Shown in pieces: positions 39,476 to 50,640 of a DNA stretch of 64,000 nucleotides; the stretch's first letter is position 1, and every line of letters begins with the position of its first letter. This stretch comes from Anastatus disparis (taxonomy: Eukaryota > Arthropoda > Insecta > Hymenoptera > Eupelmidae): contig JAFFSR010000239.1 of the NCBI GenBank assembly GCA_017163975.1, positions 6,944,001 to 7,008,000 on the forward strand. The letters are read 5' to 3'. The translations under genes were made by a program, and so were the position numbers. The notes under the pieces are model-generated. The model made no database searches, was not told the DNA's origin, and saw only the letters and a program-made list of their open reading frames with translations.

Positions 39476-39533
39476 AGATTTTTTGAAGCTAACTTGCCGT
39501 AATTTTACCTTTTTAAAGATTTTTTTGGCGGGA
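39476..39533 (+). repeat. dispersed repeat fragment, copy 1
   Basis: The core AAGCTAACTTGCCGTAATTT followed by TACCTTTTTAAAG matches the segment at 45611-45668 with a few differences and in the same orientation. It is most likely a fragment of a mobile element not otherwise recognisable here. Confidence 0.6.
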
Positions 39534-39796
39534 CTTTTTTTTCTCGAAATTAAAAAAAAAAATTAATGATAATATAATCAATTTTTAAATATTTTTTAAA
39601 TTACTTTGCACTCGAGCGAACATGCATGAAATGTATAGTATTAGTGAAAAAATTGTTACATGATTAAAATTCTAGAAAGGTGCAGTATTTTGATATACAT
39701 TAAATAAGCTCATTAAGTATTTTGACAATTTTATTCATTTTACAGTCTTTTACAGTTATTTGATTAAATTATTTTTATAATGTAATGTAATGATTA

Positions 39797-39880
39797 TATT
39801 GATCGGTCGAGAACGGGATTCGAACTCAAGACTTCGAGATTACGAATCCATTCCTTTGCTGAGTGAGACCCTGGCGACCT
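39797..39880 (-). mobile_element. SINE head-only fragment (copy 7)
   Basis: Only the tRNA-like part is present. On the minus strand it has a degraded A box, an anticodon-position CGT and a B box GAGTTCGAATCCCG, followed by CGACCGATCAAT. The body and the TTAAATAAAA tail are missing, so the copy has lost its 3' part. The A-box region (GGGTCTCACTCAGC) is mutated. Confidence 0.82.
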
Positions 39881-40342
39881 TTATCAGAAATTTATTAGAA
39901 ATTGCGTAGATTTCTTCAATTTATTGAACTACTTAATTCGAAATGAATCAAAATTCATGTAGTTTATTTTATAAATTAATAAAAAGATAAACTGTCATAA
40001 AATGTTCATTAAATATGATAATCCTGTTTAAATTTATCAATGAAAAATGTTTTAATTTAAAATTTATAGTACTTAAAAAGAACAATGCAACATTTAAATT
40101 AAAAACATATGACTTATCGATAAACTTGAAATGGATTGACACTTTTCAACACACAACAGCATTTAATCATTACATCAATGATAATCGATGATAAACTATT
40201 TAAAAATAAGTCAACTAACTTTGAATGAAAATCAATCAAGAATTTCGATTTAAAGAATTAATCGATCGAATTAAATTCATCAATATTTTAATTTTTAGAA
40301 TAGTAAACAATTCTTAATAGAAAATTTTATAAGTATATATAT

Positions 40343-42012
40343 GGGGCGTTTCATATCAACTCACCTGGTCAAAAAATAAAAATCGCTAAAAATCTGGGAA
40401 AATGTTCTATTTGATACCCAAAATACCCAAAAAAATTTTTAGAGCTCTAGGTCAAAGAGGTCAAGAGCAAGAGGTCATGGAGTTTTGTGATTTTTTCAAT
40501 TTTTTTGTAAAATCATCATTTTTAATATTTTTTTATTAAAAAACTAAAGGTTTTAGAAAAAAATGTATAAAGACATTTTTTGTTGGAAATTATGTGTAGA
40601 AACTATACAAATTTTTTCCAATCCCAAAGTTGCTATCTTCTGATTGGTCCATTATATATTTTGATGTGATTTTCAATAACTTTTCTTCGCCAAGGTTGAT
40701 TTTACTCATTTGGCACTAAAAGTTTGTAATTTTTATAACCTTTCACTGAAATTTTCCCCTACATGGTAAAATAACTCTACAGGCAGTTATGGTACTTTTT
40801 ATTTAAGGTATCAAGACTGAGTTTTAAGCCTGAAAAAAAATGAAATTGAAATGTAGTCATAATTTGTTTTTGTAATGATATTAATTAATAAAACTTCTTT
40901 TTACCTTAAATATATATTAAATACAAGACTTTGACCTAAAAATAATTTTAAAAAACCCCATCCGTTGGTTAAAATCCTTTGCTCTTGTCGATAACTTGAT
41001 TTTAAAAATTTTTTTACTTATCGTAGAGTTTCTCAGCTAATTTTCAATTAATTGACCTGAAAATTTCCAGAGATCTCTAATTTATATATCTTTACAAAAT
41101 AATAGTTTTGGAGTTTTAGATAAGATAAGTAAAATAAATGTTGAACTGAATTCTTGTATTTAGAAAAATTCAAAAAAATATTGATTTTTTTGAACTTTTC
41201 TATACAAGTAATTCAGTTCAACATTTACTTTAACTTATCTTATCAAAATTCTAGAACTATTATTTTGTAAAGATATATAAATTAAAGATCTCTGGAAATT
41301 TTCAGGTCAATTAATTGAAAATTAGCTGAGAAACTCTACGATAAGTAAAAATTTTAAAATCAAGTTATCGACAAGAGCAAAGGATTTTAACCAACGGATG
41401 GGGTTTTTAAAATTATTTTTAGGTCAAAGTCTTGTATTTAATATATATTTAAGGTAAAAGAAGTTTTATTAATTAATATCATTACAAAACAAATTATGAC
41501 TACATTTCAATTTCATTTTTTTCAGGCTTAAAACTCAGTCTTGATACCTTAAATAAAAAGTACCATAACTGCCTGTAGAGTTATTTTACCATGTAGGGGA
41601 AAATTTCAGTGAAAGGTTATAAAAATTACAAACTTTTAGTGCCAAATGAGTAAAATCAACCTTGGCGAAGAAAAGTTATTGAAAATCACATCAAAATATA
41701 TAATGGACCAATCAGAAGATAGCAACTTTGGGATTGGAAAAAATTTGTATAGTTTCTACACATAATTTCCAACAAAAAATGTCTTTATACATTTTTTTCT
41801 AAAACCTTTAGTTTTTTAATAAAAAAATATTAAAAATGATGATTTTACAAAAAAATTGAAAAAATCACAAAACTCCATGACCTCTTGCTCTTGACCTCTT
41901 TGACCTAGAGCTCTAAAAAATTTTTTGGGTATTTTGGGTATCAAATAGAACATTTTCCCAGATTTTTAGCGATTTTTATTTTTTGACCAGGTGAGTTGAT
42001 ATGAAACGCCCC
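40343..42012. mobile_element. 1.67-kb fold-back element with ~830-bp inverted arms
   Basis: The whole element is two inverted arms, 40343-41178 and 41185-42012, around a 6-bp loop (TATTGA). They are nearly identical over their whole length by eye, with a few substitutions and small indels accounting for the 8-bp length difference. The outer ends are GGGGCGTTTCATATCAACTC and its reverse complement. ATATATAT abuts both ends, which could be an 8-bp target duplication (hAT-like) but is low complexity. No open frame of 60 codons or more lies inside, so it is non-autonomous. A read-through transcript would fold into a very long double-stranded hairpin. It sits about 240 bp past the stop codon of the kinase-like gene. 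Confidence 0.9.
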
Positions 42013-42084
42013 ATATATATTCCTGCACTGGTTCGTAGTTATTGATTTATATATATTACTGCACTGGTTCGTAGTTACTGATTC
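42013..42084. repeat. two tandem 36-bp units beside the fold-back element
   Basis: The units 42013-42048 and 42049-42084 each begin ATATATATT, contain CTGCACTGGTTCGTAGTTA and end TGATT. They differ at a few positions. The first unit starts exactly where the fold-back element ends. Confidence 0.88.
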
Positions 42085-42171
42085 AATCTGCTGAATACAG
42101 AAAAAAGACGTTTATCAATTTTTATACAGAAATAGGTTATTCATAAAATTTATAAAGATTAGGTATAATAA

Positions 42172-42177
42172 TTTAAT
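42172..42177 (-). terminator. possible ATTAAA polyadenylation signal of the kinase-like gene
   Basis: A minus-strand ATTAAA variant hexamer about 75 bp past the stop codon; no AATAAA was seen closer. Weak evidence in AT-rich DNA. Confidence 0.3.
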
Positions 42178-42250
42178 TCGTATAAAAAGATGGCTTGAAT
42201 CATTAATTACAAGATTATCTTGAATAAATGTTTTTAAAAGAAAATTCATG

Positions 42251-42961
42251 TCACAGGCGTTCGCTCATTTCTGCCAATTCGGTAATGATTTCTTCAATAG
42301 TTTTTTTAAAGAAGCTATCTTTTTCCATACAAGCTTTAGTCATTTGCAGACGATCACCGAATATAAAATTGTCATAATCATCTGCTTCTTTTGTATTTTC
42401 CGTAGAAATTTTAGGATCCAATAGAGCGAATGGTAAATATATATTTCCAGTTAAAACTCCAAATAATCGCAAATCTTCAAAAGCATTCAAAAGTTCTTCT
42501 AACGTAGGAATTTTGACCGATTTCGTTGTATCATTGATGATTATCGTCTCTTGCAAAACAGAGTGATAATATTCAATCAATTCTATTTCAGATATTTTTC
42601 TAAATGATCTTGAAGTATTGAGGTATAACACTTGCAAAATATCTAAAATCAAAGGTGCATATCTAACCAATTGAAAGTCAACTAGAACACATTTAGGTAT
42701 GGGTTTTGTATTATCAAACATGAGGTTATTGCTCCAAAGATCGGCATGACAGATAACATTGCGATGTTTTTTAGATGGTTTGACGATGTCGTAGATTTGA
42801 TCGTAAGCAATTTTTAATTTTTCTTTATCATGACCAAGAAGCGATGCTATACCTGCAGTTAAATCGAAACAACTAGAAAGCCATTCAACTGATCGTCCGC
42901 TCCTGGAGATAGATATTTCACTAAGAGCATCTGGATAATTGCTATTTAATGTTATGGGAAC
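42251..42961 (-). other. exon 3 of the kinase-like gene
   Basis: Begins after acceptor TTGTTGTAG and reads VPITLNSNYPDALSEIS, then the catalytic loop HADLWSNN and DFQ, ending in MSERL and a stop. 236 codons plus stop with no internal stop. Confidence 0.87.
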
Positions 42962-44767
42962 CTACAACAAAACGTAGGATGATTTTTAGAGATCTTGGTG
43001 TAAATTATAATGAAAATAAGTATAATAATTTACCTCTGATTCAAAATTTAGTTGAGCCTCAGCAAGGATTGAGCAGCTATGAAAACTTGCTAAAGTCGTA
43101 AGTGCCGATTTTAGTACTATGGTATCATCAAAAAATCTTCCAAGTAATTTATAACCCTGGTATCTTAAATCTTCCATTACAAGCACTTCTTTTTTTGCCA
43201 AATAACAAGTCGGTGACCATTTTTCACCATTGTAATTTTCTATTAATTTAGGTTTAATTAAATTAAAGAACGTAGTTTCTTTGAAGTAAATTTTTTCCAT
43301 AGCTGCAAAATCAGATTCATGGCGGCTGTCATACGGTATGGATTTAACAAACAGATTCAATGTTTCGTGATCAGTGGCGTTATTTTTCTACAAACCATAA
43401 AATTTCATATTTCATAAAAATATTTATATTGAATCTTTTATTTGTAAAAATTAAGCAATTTTAGAGTTTTTATACAATTAATTAACTAGGAAAAAATCAG
43501 AATTCAAAATCATAGATTTTGGTGAAACTTTGTAGTATGTTTTTAACATAATAATAAATATTTTTGTAGTGATTTCGAATAATATTAATTTGTATTATAT
43601 TAAATATAACAAATACTATTGAGCGTTAATTTTCATGACTAAGTTTTTCGATATTCATGAAAAAGAAAATGTCCCAAAGTTTTAACAAAATGATGATTCA
43701 GTTTGTATACTTTAGGAGTAACTCATATAGTACGTTGCAACTAGAAAGATATCGACTTTACTTCCATGTTATGATAATGTGCTTTATTTTTAATAGTTGC
43801 TTAAGATTTTATTCTTAAAAGCAGGTCAAACCTAAAAAAGCATGATTTTTCAAATGTCATGTGAAATTAAGTGAATATTTACTTGATATCAGAAACTATT
43901 ATTTTTTAAAAGAAATACTATTGAATTTTACTATAAGAAATTCATTTTTTAAATAAAAAAAACGTACATTTCAATTTAATTTATGTTTGTAATAATTCAA
44001 AGAATTGTTATTTTTACAGCAAGCTAATCACTATTTTAATTTGAGATTTAAATCTTAAATTTAATGTTTAAAAAAATTTATTTGTTTTTTCAAGTTAATG
44101 ATTTACCAAGATATTTTAGTCGGTCAATAACCTTAGATATAAGATATATTTAATTAATTCAAATATTTTAGAACTTTCAAGTAAGTAATTATCTAGTTAC
44201 TTTTTGTTTCTATATTTAAGAAAATTTAGTTACTACTTTTAAACTAATGGTTTACTATATTTGAGGGATTCATCTTAAATTTAAGATTTTATTAATTTGG
44301 TTGAGAAGAATGTTTTTTAAGTGAATGAAAAATTTGAAATAAAGACAATATTTATTTGAAACAAGAAATACATTTTTTGAAGCATAACAAGCATATTTAC
44401 ATTACATTTGTTTCCTAGTAAATATATTCACTTGATTCAAGAAAATTTTTTCATTTAAAAATTTTGACAATGTTATTACGTAATTTTTAATTTTGAAACT
44501 GATAACTATTTTGTATTTATATAAATAATTTACCTGAACAATAATTTTCAATTCTCTATGATGTCCCATGAATCCGAGCTTTTCAGTAGATGTGCTATTA
44601 AAATAATACTTGACAACTTTGAAGAATGATTCTTTTAGAATATTTTTAGCAATAATATCAACATCTTTTTGAGAAATATGATCATCCATAGCACAGTCAA
44701 TTTTTATACTATCCGCCATCGTAACTTTATTATTATCTTTGAAAAATTCACACTCTCCTTTCAGCAC
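42251..44767 (-). CDS. CHK/EcKinase-like small-molecule kinase, three exons
   Basis: Joining exons 44767-44534, 43387-43034 and 42961-42251 gives one 432-codon frame, the usual size for insect CHK-kinase-like (EcKinase, DUF1679-related) proteins. Both introns are GT-AG (72 bp and 1146 bp) and all junctions keep phase 0. Family marks: GFMGHH (65-70) in the glycine-rich position, a lysine in LFVKSIP (residue 93), glutamate in YFKETTFF (115), hinge-like VLVMEDL (146-152), LASFHSCS (177-184), the catalytic loop HADLWSNN (268-275) and metal-binding DFQ (291-293, equivalent to DFG). All key residues are present, so it is probably active. Family members phosphorylate small molecules; one well-studied silkworm member phosphorylates ecdysteroids, and others are linked to detoxification. 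The substrate here is unknown. Methionines at 1, 17 and 27 could each be the start; 1 is chosen only as the longest. The last exon is open before its Met at 42721, which is an internal residue. Confidence 0.88.
43034..43387 (-). other. exon 2 of the kinase-like gene
   Basis: Begins after acceptor GGTTTGTAG and ends at donor GAG|GTAAAT. It encodes 118 residues carrying the N-lobe lysine (LFVKSIP) and EDL hinge. The codon at 43360 is an internal TTG (Leu), not a start. Confidence 0.87.
43388..44533 (-). other. intron 1 of the kinase-like gene
   Basis: 1146 bp, GT-AG, AT-rich. No nested gene or recognisable repeat was seen inside. Confidence 0.8.
44534..44767 (-). other. exon 1 of the kinase-like gene
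   Basis: 78 codons from ATG to donor CAG|GTAAAT, encoding FFKVVKYYF and LGFMGHHRELKI, which align with the N-terminal lobe of hymenopteran-type EcKinase proteins as I know them. The frame beyond the donor runs into intron sequence and is not coding. Confidence 0.8.
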
Positions 44768-45195
44768 ACAATTTACACTGCACGATCAAGACTAAAGATA
44801 TTTTCTAAAACTTTAAAAACAAGTATTTAAAGCGTATATATATAAGCACGTATGAGCCTACAATCAATTTTTTAGATTATGAAATCAAAGATAAAGAAAT
44901 TATAAAATACCACGTGAGAATAATTGTTTATTATGCTTTATAACGTTATCACATCACTAATGTACTTGAATAATTTGTTTCGTAATGTTTTAATTGTAAT
45001 AATAACTTTGTTGATTTATAAATAAAGAATAATATGTTATAGAAAATAATATGTCATAGATTAGTTAAAGAAGATCTTATATTAGTACTAGTTATCACTA
45101 CTTTACACGATGATACTGGACTCTAGACTATTTTAAACAATACAGCTAAGAGTGGGATGCAATATTTTGAGTCTCTTGTTTTGATTGGCCTAATA
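44768..45195. other. 5' flank of the kinase-like gene
   Basis: AT-rich sequence between the first exon and a DNA transposon. It presumably holds the kinase-like gene's promoter. No convincing core promoter was identified. Confidence 0.45.
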
Positions 45196-45197
45196 TA

Positions 45198-45517
45198 CAC
45201 TGAAAAAAATTTTAGCGTTCTGCTGCCCTCTTGTGAATAGAACATCACTACTGAAAAACAAGGCAACGGTAAGTCTTGTCACGAGACAAAATTTTCCCCT
45301 AAGACGAAATAGAGCATCACCCCTCCTCAGTGTTTACCGCAAACGTGTGTTTTTTTCTAAATACAGCGGCGCTCTCATCGCAAACGATAACAGCTGCTTC
45401 TCACTAAGCCGTGTTTTCGCTTTGATGAGGGAAAATTTTCCCCGGCACACGAAGCTAGCAGCGCTACTTCATTTTCGACCTAACAAAGGCAGCATGAGTC
45501 CTAGAATTTTGTCAGTG
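45198..45517. mobile_element. TA-flanked non-autonomous DNA transposon (MITE, Tc1/mariner-like)
   Basis: A 320-bp GC-richer element with imperfect terminal inverted repeats. The left end CACTGAAAAAAATTTTAGCG, continuing to GCTGCC, mirrors the right end, which on the other strand reads CACTGACAAAATTCTAGG and also continues to GCTGCC. TA dinucleotides lie directly outside both ends (45196-45197 and 45518-45519), as in Tc1/mariner insertions. It contains the palindrome GGGAAAATTTTCCC near 45429. The 95-codon open frame starting at 45233 lies almost entirely in the element, has no transposase motif and runs through the right inverted repeat, so it is probably not a gene. Confidence 0.75.
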
Positions 45518-45610
45518 TAGAGGTTACGTTCGGTAACAGTTTTCAACTAGTTTGTCACGTGGTTTGTGGCAACGCTGTGGCAAACCTTTTTACTTCTGAG
45601 ATAGTTTGAA

Positions 45611-45668
45611 AGATTTTTTTTTAAGCTAACTTGCCTCAATTTTACCTTTTTAAAGGTTTTTTAGGGGG
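45611..45668 (+). repeat. dispersed repeat fragment, copy 2
   Basis: Matches 39476-39533 (AAGCTAACTTGCC, AATTTTACCTTTTTAAAG) in the same orientation. It lies about 95 bp past the TA-flanked transposon. Confidence 0.6.
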
Positions 45669-48600
45669 TTCTAATTACAACATATTTATGAGATGCATAT
45701 GTAAAAAAAATATTTGATAAATACGTTTCTTATTCCAAGTGAAACGAGCTACATGAAAACTTTCCATTAAAGATCGTTTTCTTCAACAAACGTAATTACA
45801 ACTCGCGTGAAAAGCGTTTAATTATCAAAATATTTTGATATAAAAACATTGTGTCATGTGCCCATATATTTTATAACAAAGTTATATTAATTACATATAA
45901 TTAGGCATTAGAAAGTTTAATATTTTATTTTAAAAAAAATGTATGAATACTAGAAATGTATATAATTTTAGAAATTAAGATAAAGACTGTCATGCTTGTG
46001 TTACTAAGCAAATATTTTGACATTCGAAAAATCTTTTACATACACGCTTTTTCTGAAAGTAAAAAATTATTCTTCATTTTTCTAGAAAATTTTCTACTCA
46101 ATTTCTATTTTTCCAAGATCAACATATGATTCGCAAATGCATATTTTTTTTTAAATGAGGCCAGCCTTTTGTTTATTTCTTTGAAAAATCTCTTTTAATT
46201 CATTTAAATGTCGTCTCACTTGGAAGTTTAGAGAAAGTATCTAAGCTTTTGCTTTGGTAGCCTCTTGGAGCAAACGTTGATTTGAAGTTAGCGAATGTCT
46301 ATAAAAAAATTGGTAAGATTTTGCATGGATACAAAAGAAAATAAGCCTTTTTTCGTTAGCTCATTTTTTTTCTTCTTTTCAATCATTGACGTGTATGTGA
46401 CATGATCGTCGAATCTTTTAAAAGGAAAATAAAAAGCTATTGACGAAAGAAGATTTCTAATTTCAAAATGAAAAAGAAAGTTCTCACCAAACTTATAAAC
46501 TAGTTATTTAAAATCTAAAACCTTCGTTGACAAAATAAGTAAGTCTCCACTAACACTTTACATTTGAAGTTGACGTCGTCCGCAACTTAATGTTTAATTA
46601 TATAAATTAAATTTATAATTAAATAAAATATATGATTTTAAGCAACTTTACAAATTAACGAGGGAAATGAGCCGATTTTCTCCGATAGACCCTTTTTGAA
46701 TGACAAATAACTTATATATCACCGAAAAGTTTATTATAATAAAATAAAAATAATAAAAATAATAAGTATTAATATTATAGTAAGCACCGTTTAAAACGCC
46801 TCCGTTATATGTTTACTAAACCGCACCATTAAATAAAACAGCCCAGCCGAAGACATTCTTTCAGTGTAGTCAATGATGAATTATCATTTGGTTATCGACT
46901 TTTCATCTTAAGAAAATAATTGTAAATCTCAAAAAGTTTTTACATTAACTATTTTCAACGTCTTTTAATTATTTAAAACTTCTTAACTTATAACAAAGTC
47001 GTTAAAAGCAACAAAGGACATGTAACGAAGAAAAATAAATTACGCACGATTTAATGATCATTTTATCAAAATCCATTAACAAATTTACGTCAAAGACCCA
47101 ACTATCAATTATTCCCTTATACCATCCATATCGCATATCCGAACAAAGGCCATTAAAATTTAGCACTAAAAACGTTTTTTATAATGAAAATTTGATTATC
47201 TGCCCATACTCTTTATTATTATTTTTTATTGTAATCAACATCAAACTGTACCGTGCTTTATATAGTATCTCAATTTACGAGCATCTCTCCTTCGGATTTT
47301 GCTTTTGTAATAAAAGTTTGCGCGTTTATATGCATATAAGCATTATATCGACTTATAAACGCTAATACAAAAAAAAGAAGAAGAAAAGAAAAAAAAAGAT
47401 AAACGAAGATGTATACGCGAAAGATTGTGCAAGATAAAGATGTATCAAGGCGGCAAAATGAAACGATGATACGGCGATATATATAGAGAGCTTTAATGTA
47501 TCTAACAACGTGTTACATCTTCCTTTTTTTTTGTTCTTTCTTTTTAGATGACTTTTAATGCATCTTATTGATGGTAGCCGGCATATTCAAGGCTGTTCGT
47601 TTCTTTTTTTTGTTATTGAGGTGTACAGCTTGTTTAAAAAATGAAAAATACGTAGTGGCTGAAAGAATTGACGTAAGAAAATTGTATGTGTTTTTCACTG
47701 TGACGTAAAACAAAGCGGTGATTGAATAATGATTCTCAGTTGCATTTTGATGATCATTAAGAGATAAATTTAAGGTTAATGTTACAAGCAATTAAAACTT
47801 GCAAATTTTCATTTAATGTCATTAAGATTATTACAACACACAACGAAACATATTTTAAAAATGAAAAATAGATTAAAAATTTTAAACGTAAAAATAGTAA
47901 GAATTGAATATAAAAACTAAATTACATCATTGTTAATGTTGTGATACATCGTGATTCACATTCTGTAACTTACAATGATAATTTTTTTACATTTTTTTTT
48001 ATTCACAATTTACAATCTTCTAAAATTCATAAAAATAAAATAGCCATGCACTTCACAAAATATAATAAAAATCATGGAATTCCAGCTAAAAACCATTTTA
48101 CGTTTTGTACTTCAGAATCTTAAATAAAGTTATACGATATTTCCTTCATGTATCGTCCTTTTTCTTAAAATTCCTGCAGGTATAAGTCAGGTATGTATCT
48201 TTCAGCTGCAGCGTACACAGATGTTCTGGGAAATACCCCAAGAAACGATTCTTAGGTAAAGACGCAACACGTTACCAGAATCTATTGTTCTAAAAAAACT
48301 AAATAATATAGAACTGTTATTTCTTAGATGAACGGTATAGAAAAATGTATATCAATTTTCTTTTATTTTGTTTTTCTTTTCAACAAATATTTATTTTATG
48401 TGTCAGTAAAACAAAAACATTTAAAATATCTCAAATATTTACATATCGAATTTCGTTTAGTGATTAAGAAAATGTTTTTTTAATGTTCTTTTATTTTAAA
48501 ATAACAAAATCGTATCGAAAATTTGTCCCAATTTGTTTTCCTAAAGCCATAAATTTTTTCTTCCAAAATAAAAATTTTAAGAATCTCCTATTGTAGTAAG

Positions 48601-50518
48601 CTTAATACCTTTATAAGTGTTATTAAATCACTTAAAGCTAATCAATCTCAAATCCATCCAATCACTCCAACTCCCACAATTCATTGACCTAAAAATAAAA
48701 GATCAAAACTTTAACCACTAAAAGATCATCATCTATAAATCTATCATTCAACGTCCACAACCTTGTATTGATGTTGTCGACTGGGCACACAAAAAGGTTA
48801 AAGAAAAATAAAATGAAAGATCCTCTTCCATTGTACGTTTGAATTGTAAGGGTCGTCGATCGCTCGATGAGCATACATAAACTGCACAGCTTGAAATTCG
48901 TTATGAATGAAAAGGAAAGACAAGTCGCTTTAAAGTTTCTTTCCTTTCTTTTTTTTTTCTTTTTGCATTAAATTGTTGGCTGACGATATATAACATTTGA
49001 CCGGATGGGTGGTGACTATAATAGCGATTCTTTTTTTTCTTACTTTCATTAAAGTTGTTTGTAAGATGAAAAATATTGTTTGTCTGAAGATTGTTGTTAA
49101 ATTACTTACTTCAATTTCAAAGCTTTTGTTGATGTTAGTTGAAGTTTTTTTTTAAGTTTGGTTCGATAAGCTAATTTTAATAAAAAGTTCCATAAGCTAA
49201 TTTTTTAAGTATTATATCATCTGACTTCAGCATTCACAGCAAAAAATATTGATTATTTTTAGGAAATAATTAAAATTTTTAAATAATAAACTAACAAAAA
49301 TTCAATAATATTTGTTTTACAAATAATTTAAATTTCAGTAATAAGTATGACAAGAATTTGAAAGTATCGTTGTTTAATTTTTCAATTTTATAAATATTTT
49401 TTTTCAAATAATCACTTACAAAATAACTATGTAACTTTCTAAAAATTAATGGCATATTTAAATTTTTTTGCAACGAATAAAATAAAACTGTGCATTTATA
49501 ATATTATTTCTACAATTTCATTTTATTAAGAAATGATGATTTAATATTTAAATTCTTTACAAAATTGTATTCCATTTATCATGTAACTAGAGCATGTACG
49601 TAATTTATAATGAAATATGCATAAATTTCACGGACTTTAAAAATATTTATTAATGTAAAAAAAAGAGAAAAAACAACAAATTTAAACATATTTACTTCAA
49701 TCGCATACTTTTCAGCTTTCGCATCTTTTTTTCTCACATTAAAGAAGAGAAAGCCATAAATACATCTTATACTACGCCGCTGATGAAAGGGAAGGTTTGA
49801 TCGGTTTTTAAGTTAATCGACAAATTCATTGCTTTAAAGACCGTCCATTAGATCTATGAGGATACATATGTATGCCTTACATGTTAAATGTGTCGCTCAG
49901 ATGCGCACATTAAAAGAAAGGAGAAGAAATTGTATTCACTTTTTTTCAAAGATCGTGCAGTTAAAATTTTCAAAAGAGAAAAGAGCTTATTTACTTTATG
50001 AGCTTTTTTTTATCTATGCACGTGTGTGTGACGCTTGTCAATTTATATTTTATAGCGTGTACTTTATAGAAATGTTTTCGCATTAGGTTTGAATGTTAGC
50101 TTGTGTGAATAGAGAAAATATTTTAATGTTTTTACTTTTATTTTAAGCAATCGTTTGACTTTAAATCAATAGGATATTACATGTGATTGTCAACTATCAA
50201 TTTCATTTGAAAATCAAATATAGTATATAAAATTAAAAATATAAATTATAAAAAACATTTGTGCGAAATTGTATTAAAACCAAGAAATAAAATAATAAAA
50301 ATTTTTTAAATATCATAAAATATGTAAACAAATAAAAACATTTTGTACATGAAATTCTGAAAAAAATAATTTTATTAGTGCGATAATTGTCATTAATTAA
50401 AACCCAATAAAAATAAAAACTTTAAAATATATTTAATTTTAAAATATTACTACTAAATTTAACACTATTTATTCAAATTAAAATTTTGAATTTTTTCAAC
50501 ATAAATAATCAAAAAAAA

Positions 50519-50640
50519 TTCCCCCCAACGCCGTTCACCCCCACCGACGTATCACCTCACCACGCCAACATCCACGCCAACACAGTGCCACAGTATTTCG
50601 TACGCCAAGGCACGCGAATTAACCGCACAGAGTGTCAAAA
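50519..50640. other. C-rich, G-poor island
   Basis: In 50521-50580 I count 33 C and 6 G, against typical surroundings of few C or G. It begins with a C run, then has CACGCCAACATCCACGCCAA-type sequence. It lies in a 65-codon open frame, but the encoded sequence (PPTPFTPTDVSPHHANIHAN) shows no recognisable domain. An A+C-rich flank of a composition switch is a sufficient explanation. Confidence 0.5.

Larger units (their letters stand above)
35279..39796. other. non-coding AT-rich stretch with GC-richer islands
   Basis: No gene is supported. GC-richer islands that match no family recognised here lie at 36712-36860 and 37231-37285. A sharp A+C to G+T composition switch is centred near 38.65 kb. 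A ~57-bp segment at 39476-39533 recurs at 45611-45668. Confidence 0.6.

Noticed and set aside
44402..44531. C-terminal extension of the first kinase-like exon
   Set aside because: The frame beyond CAG|GTAAAT is intronic; splicing to the next exon keeps phase and restores the family pattern.
45233..45520. 95-codon protein-coding gene
   Set aside because: It lies almost wholly inside a TA-flanked inverted-repeat element and runs through its right terminal repeat; no domain is recognisable.
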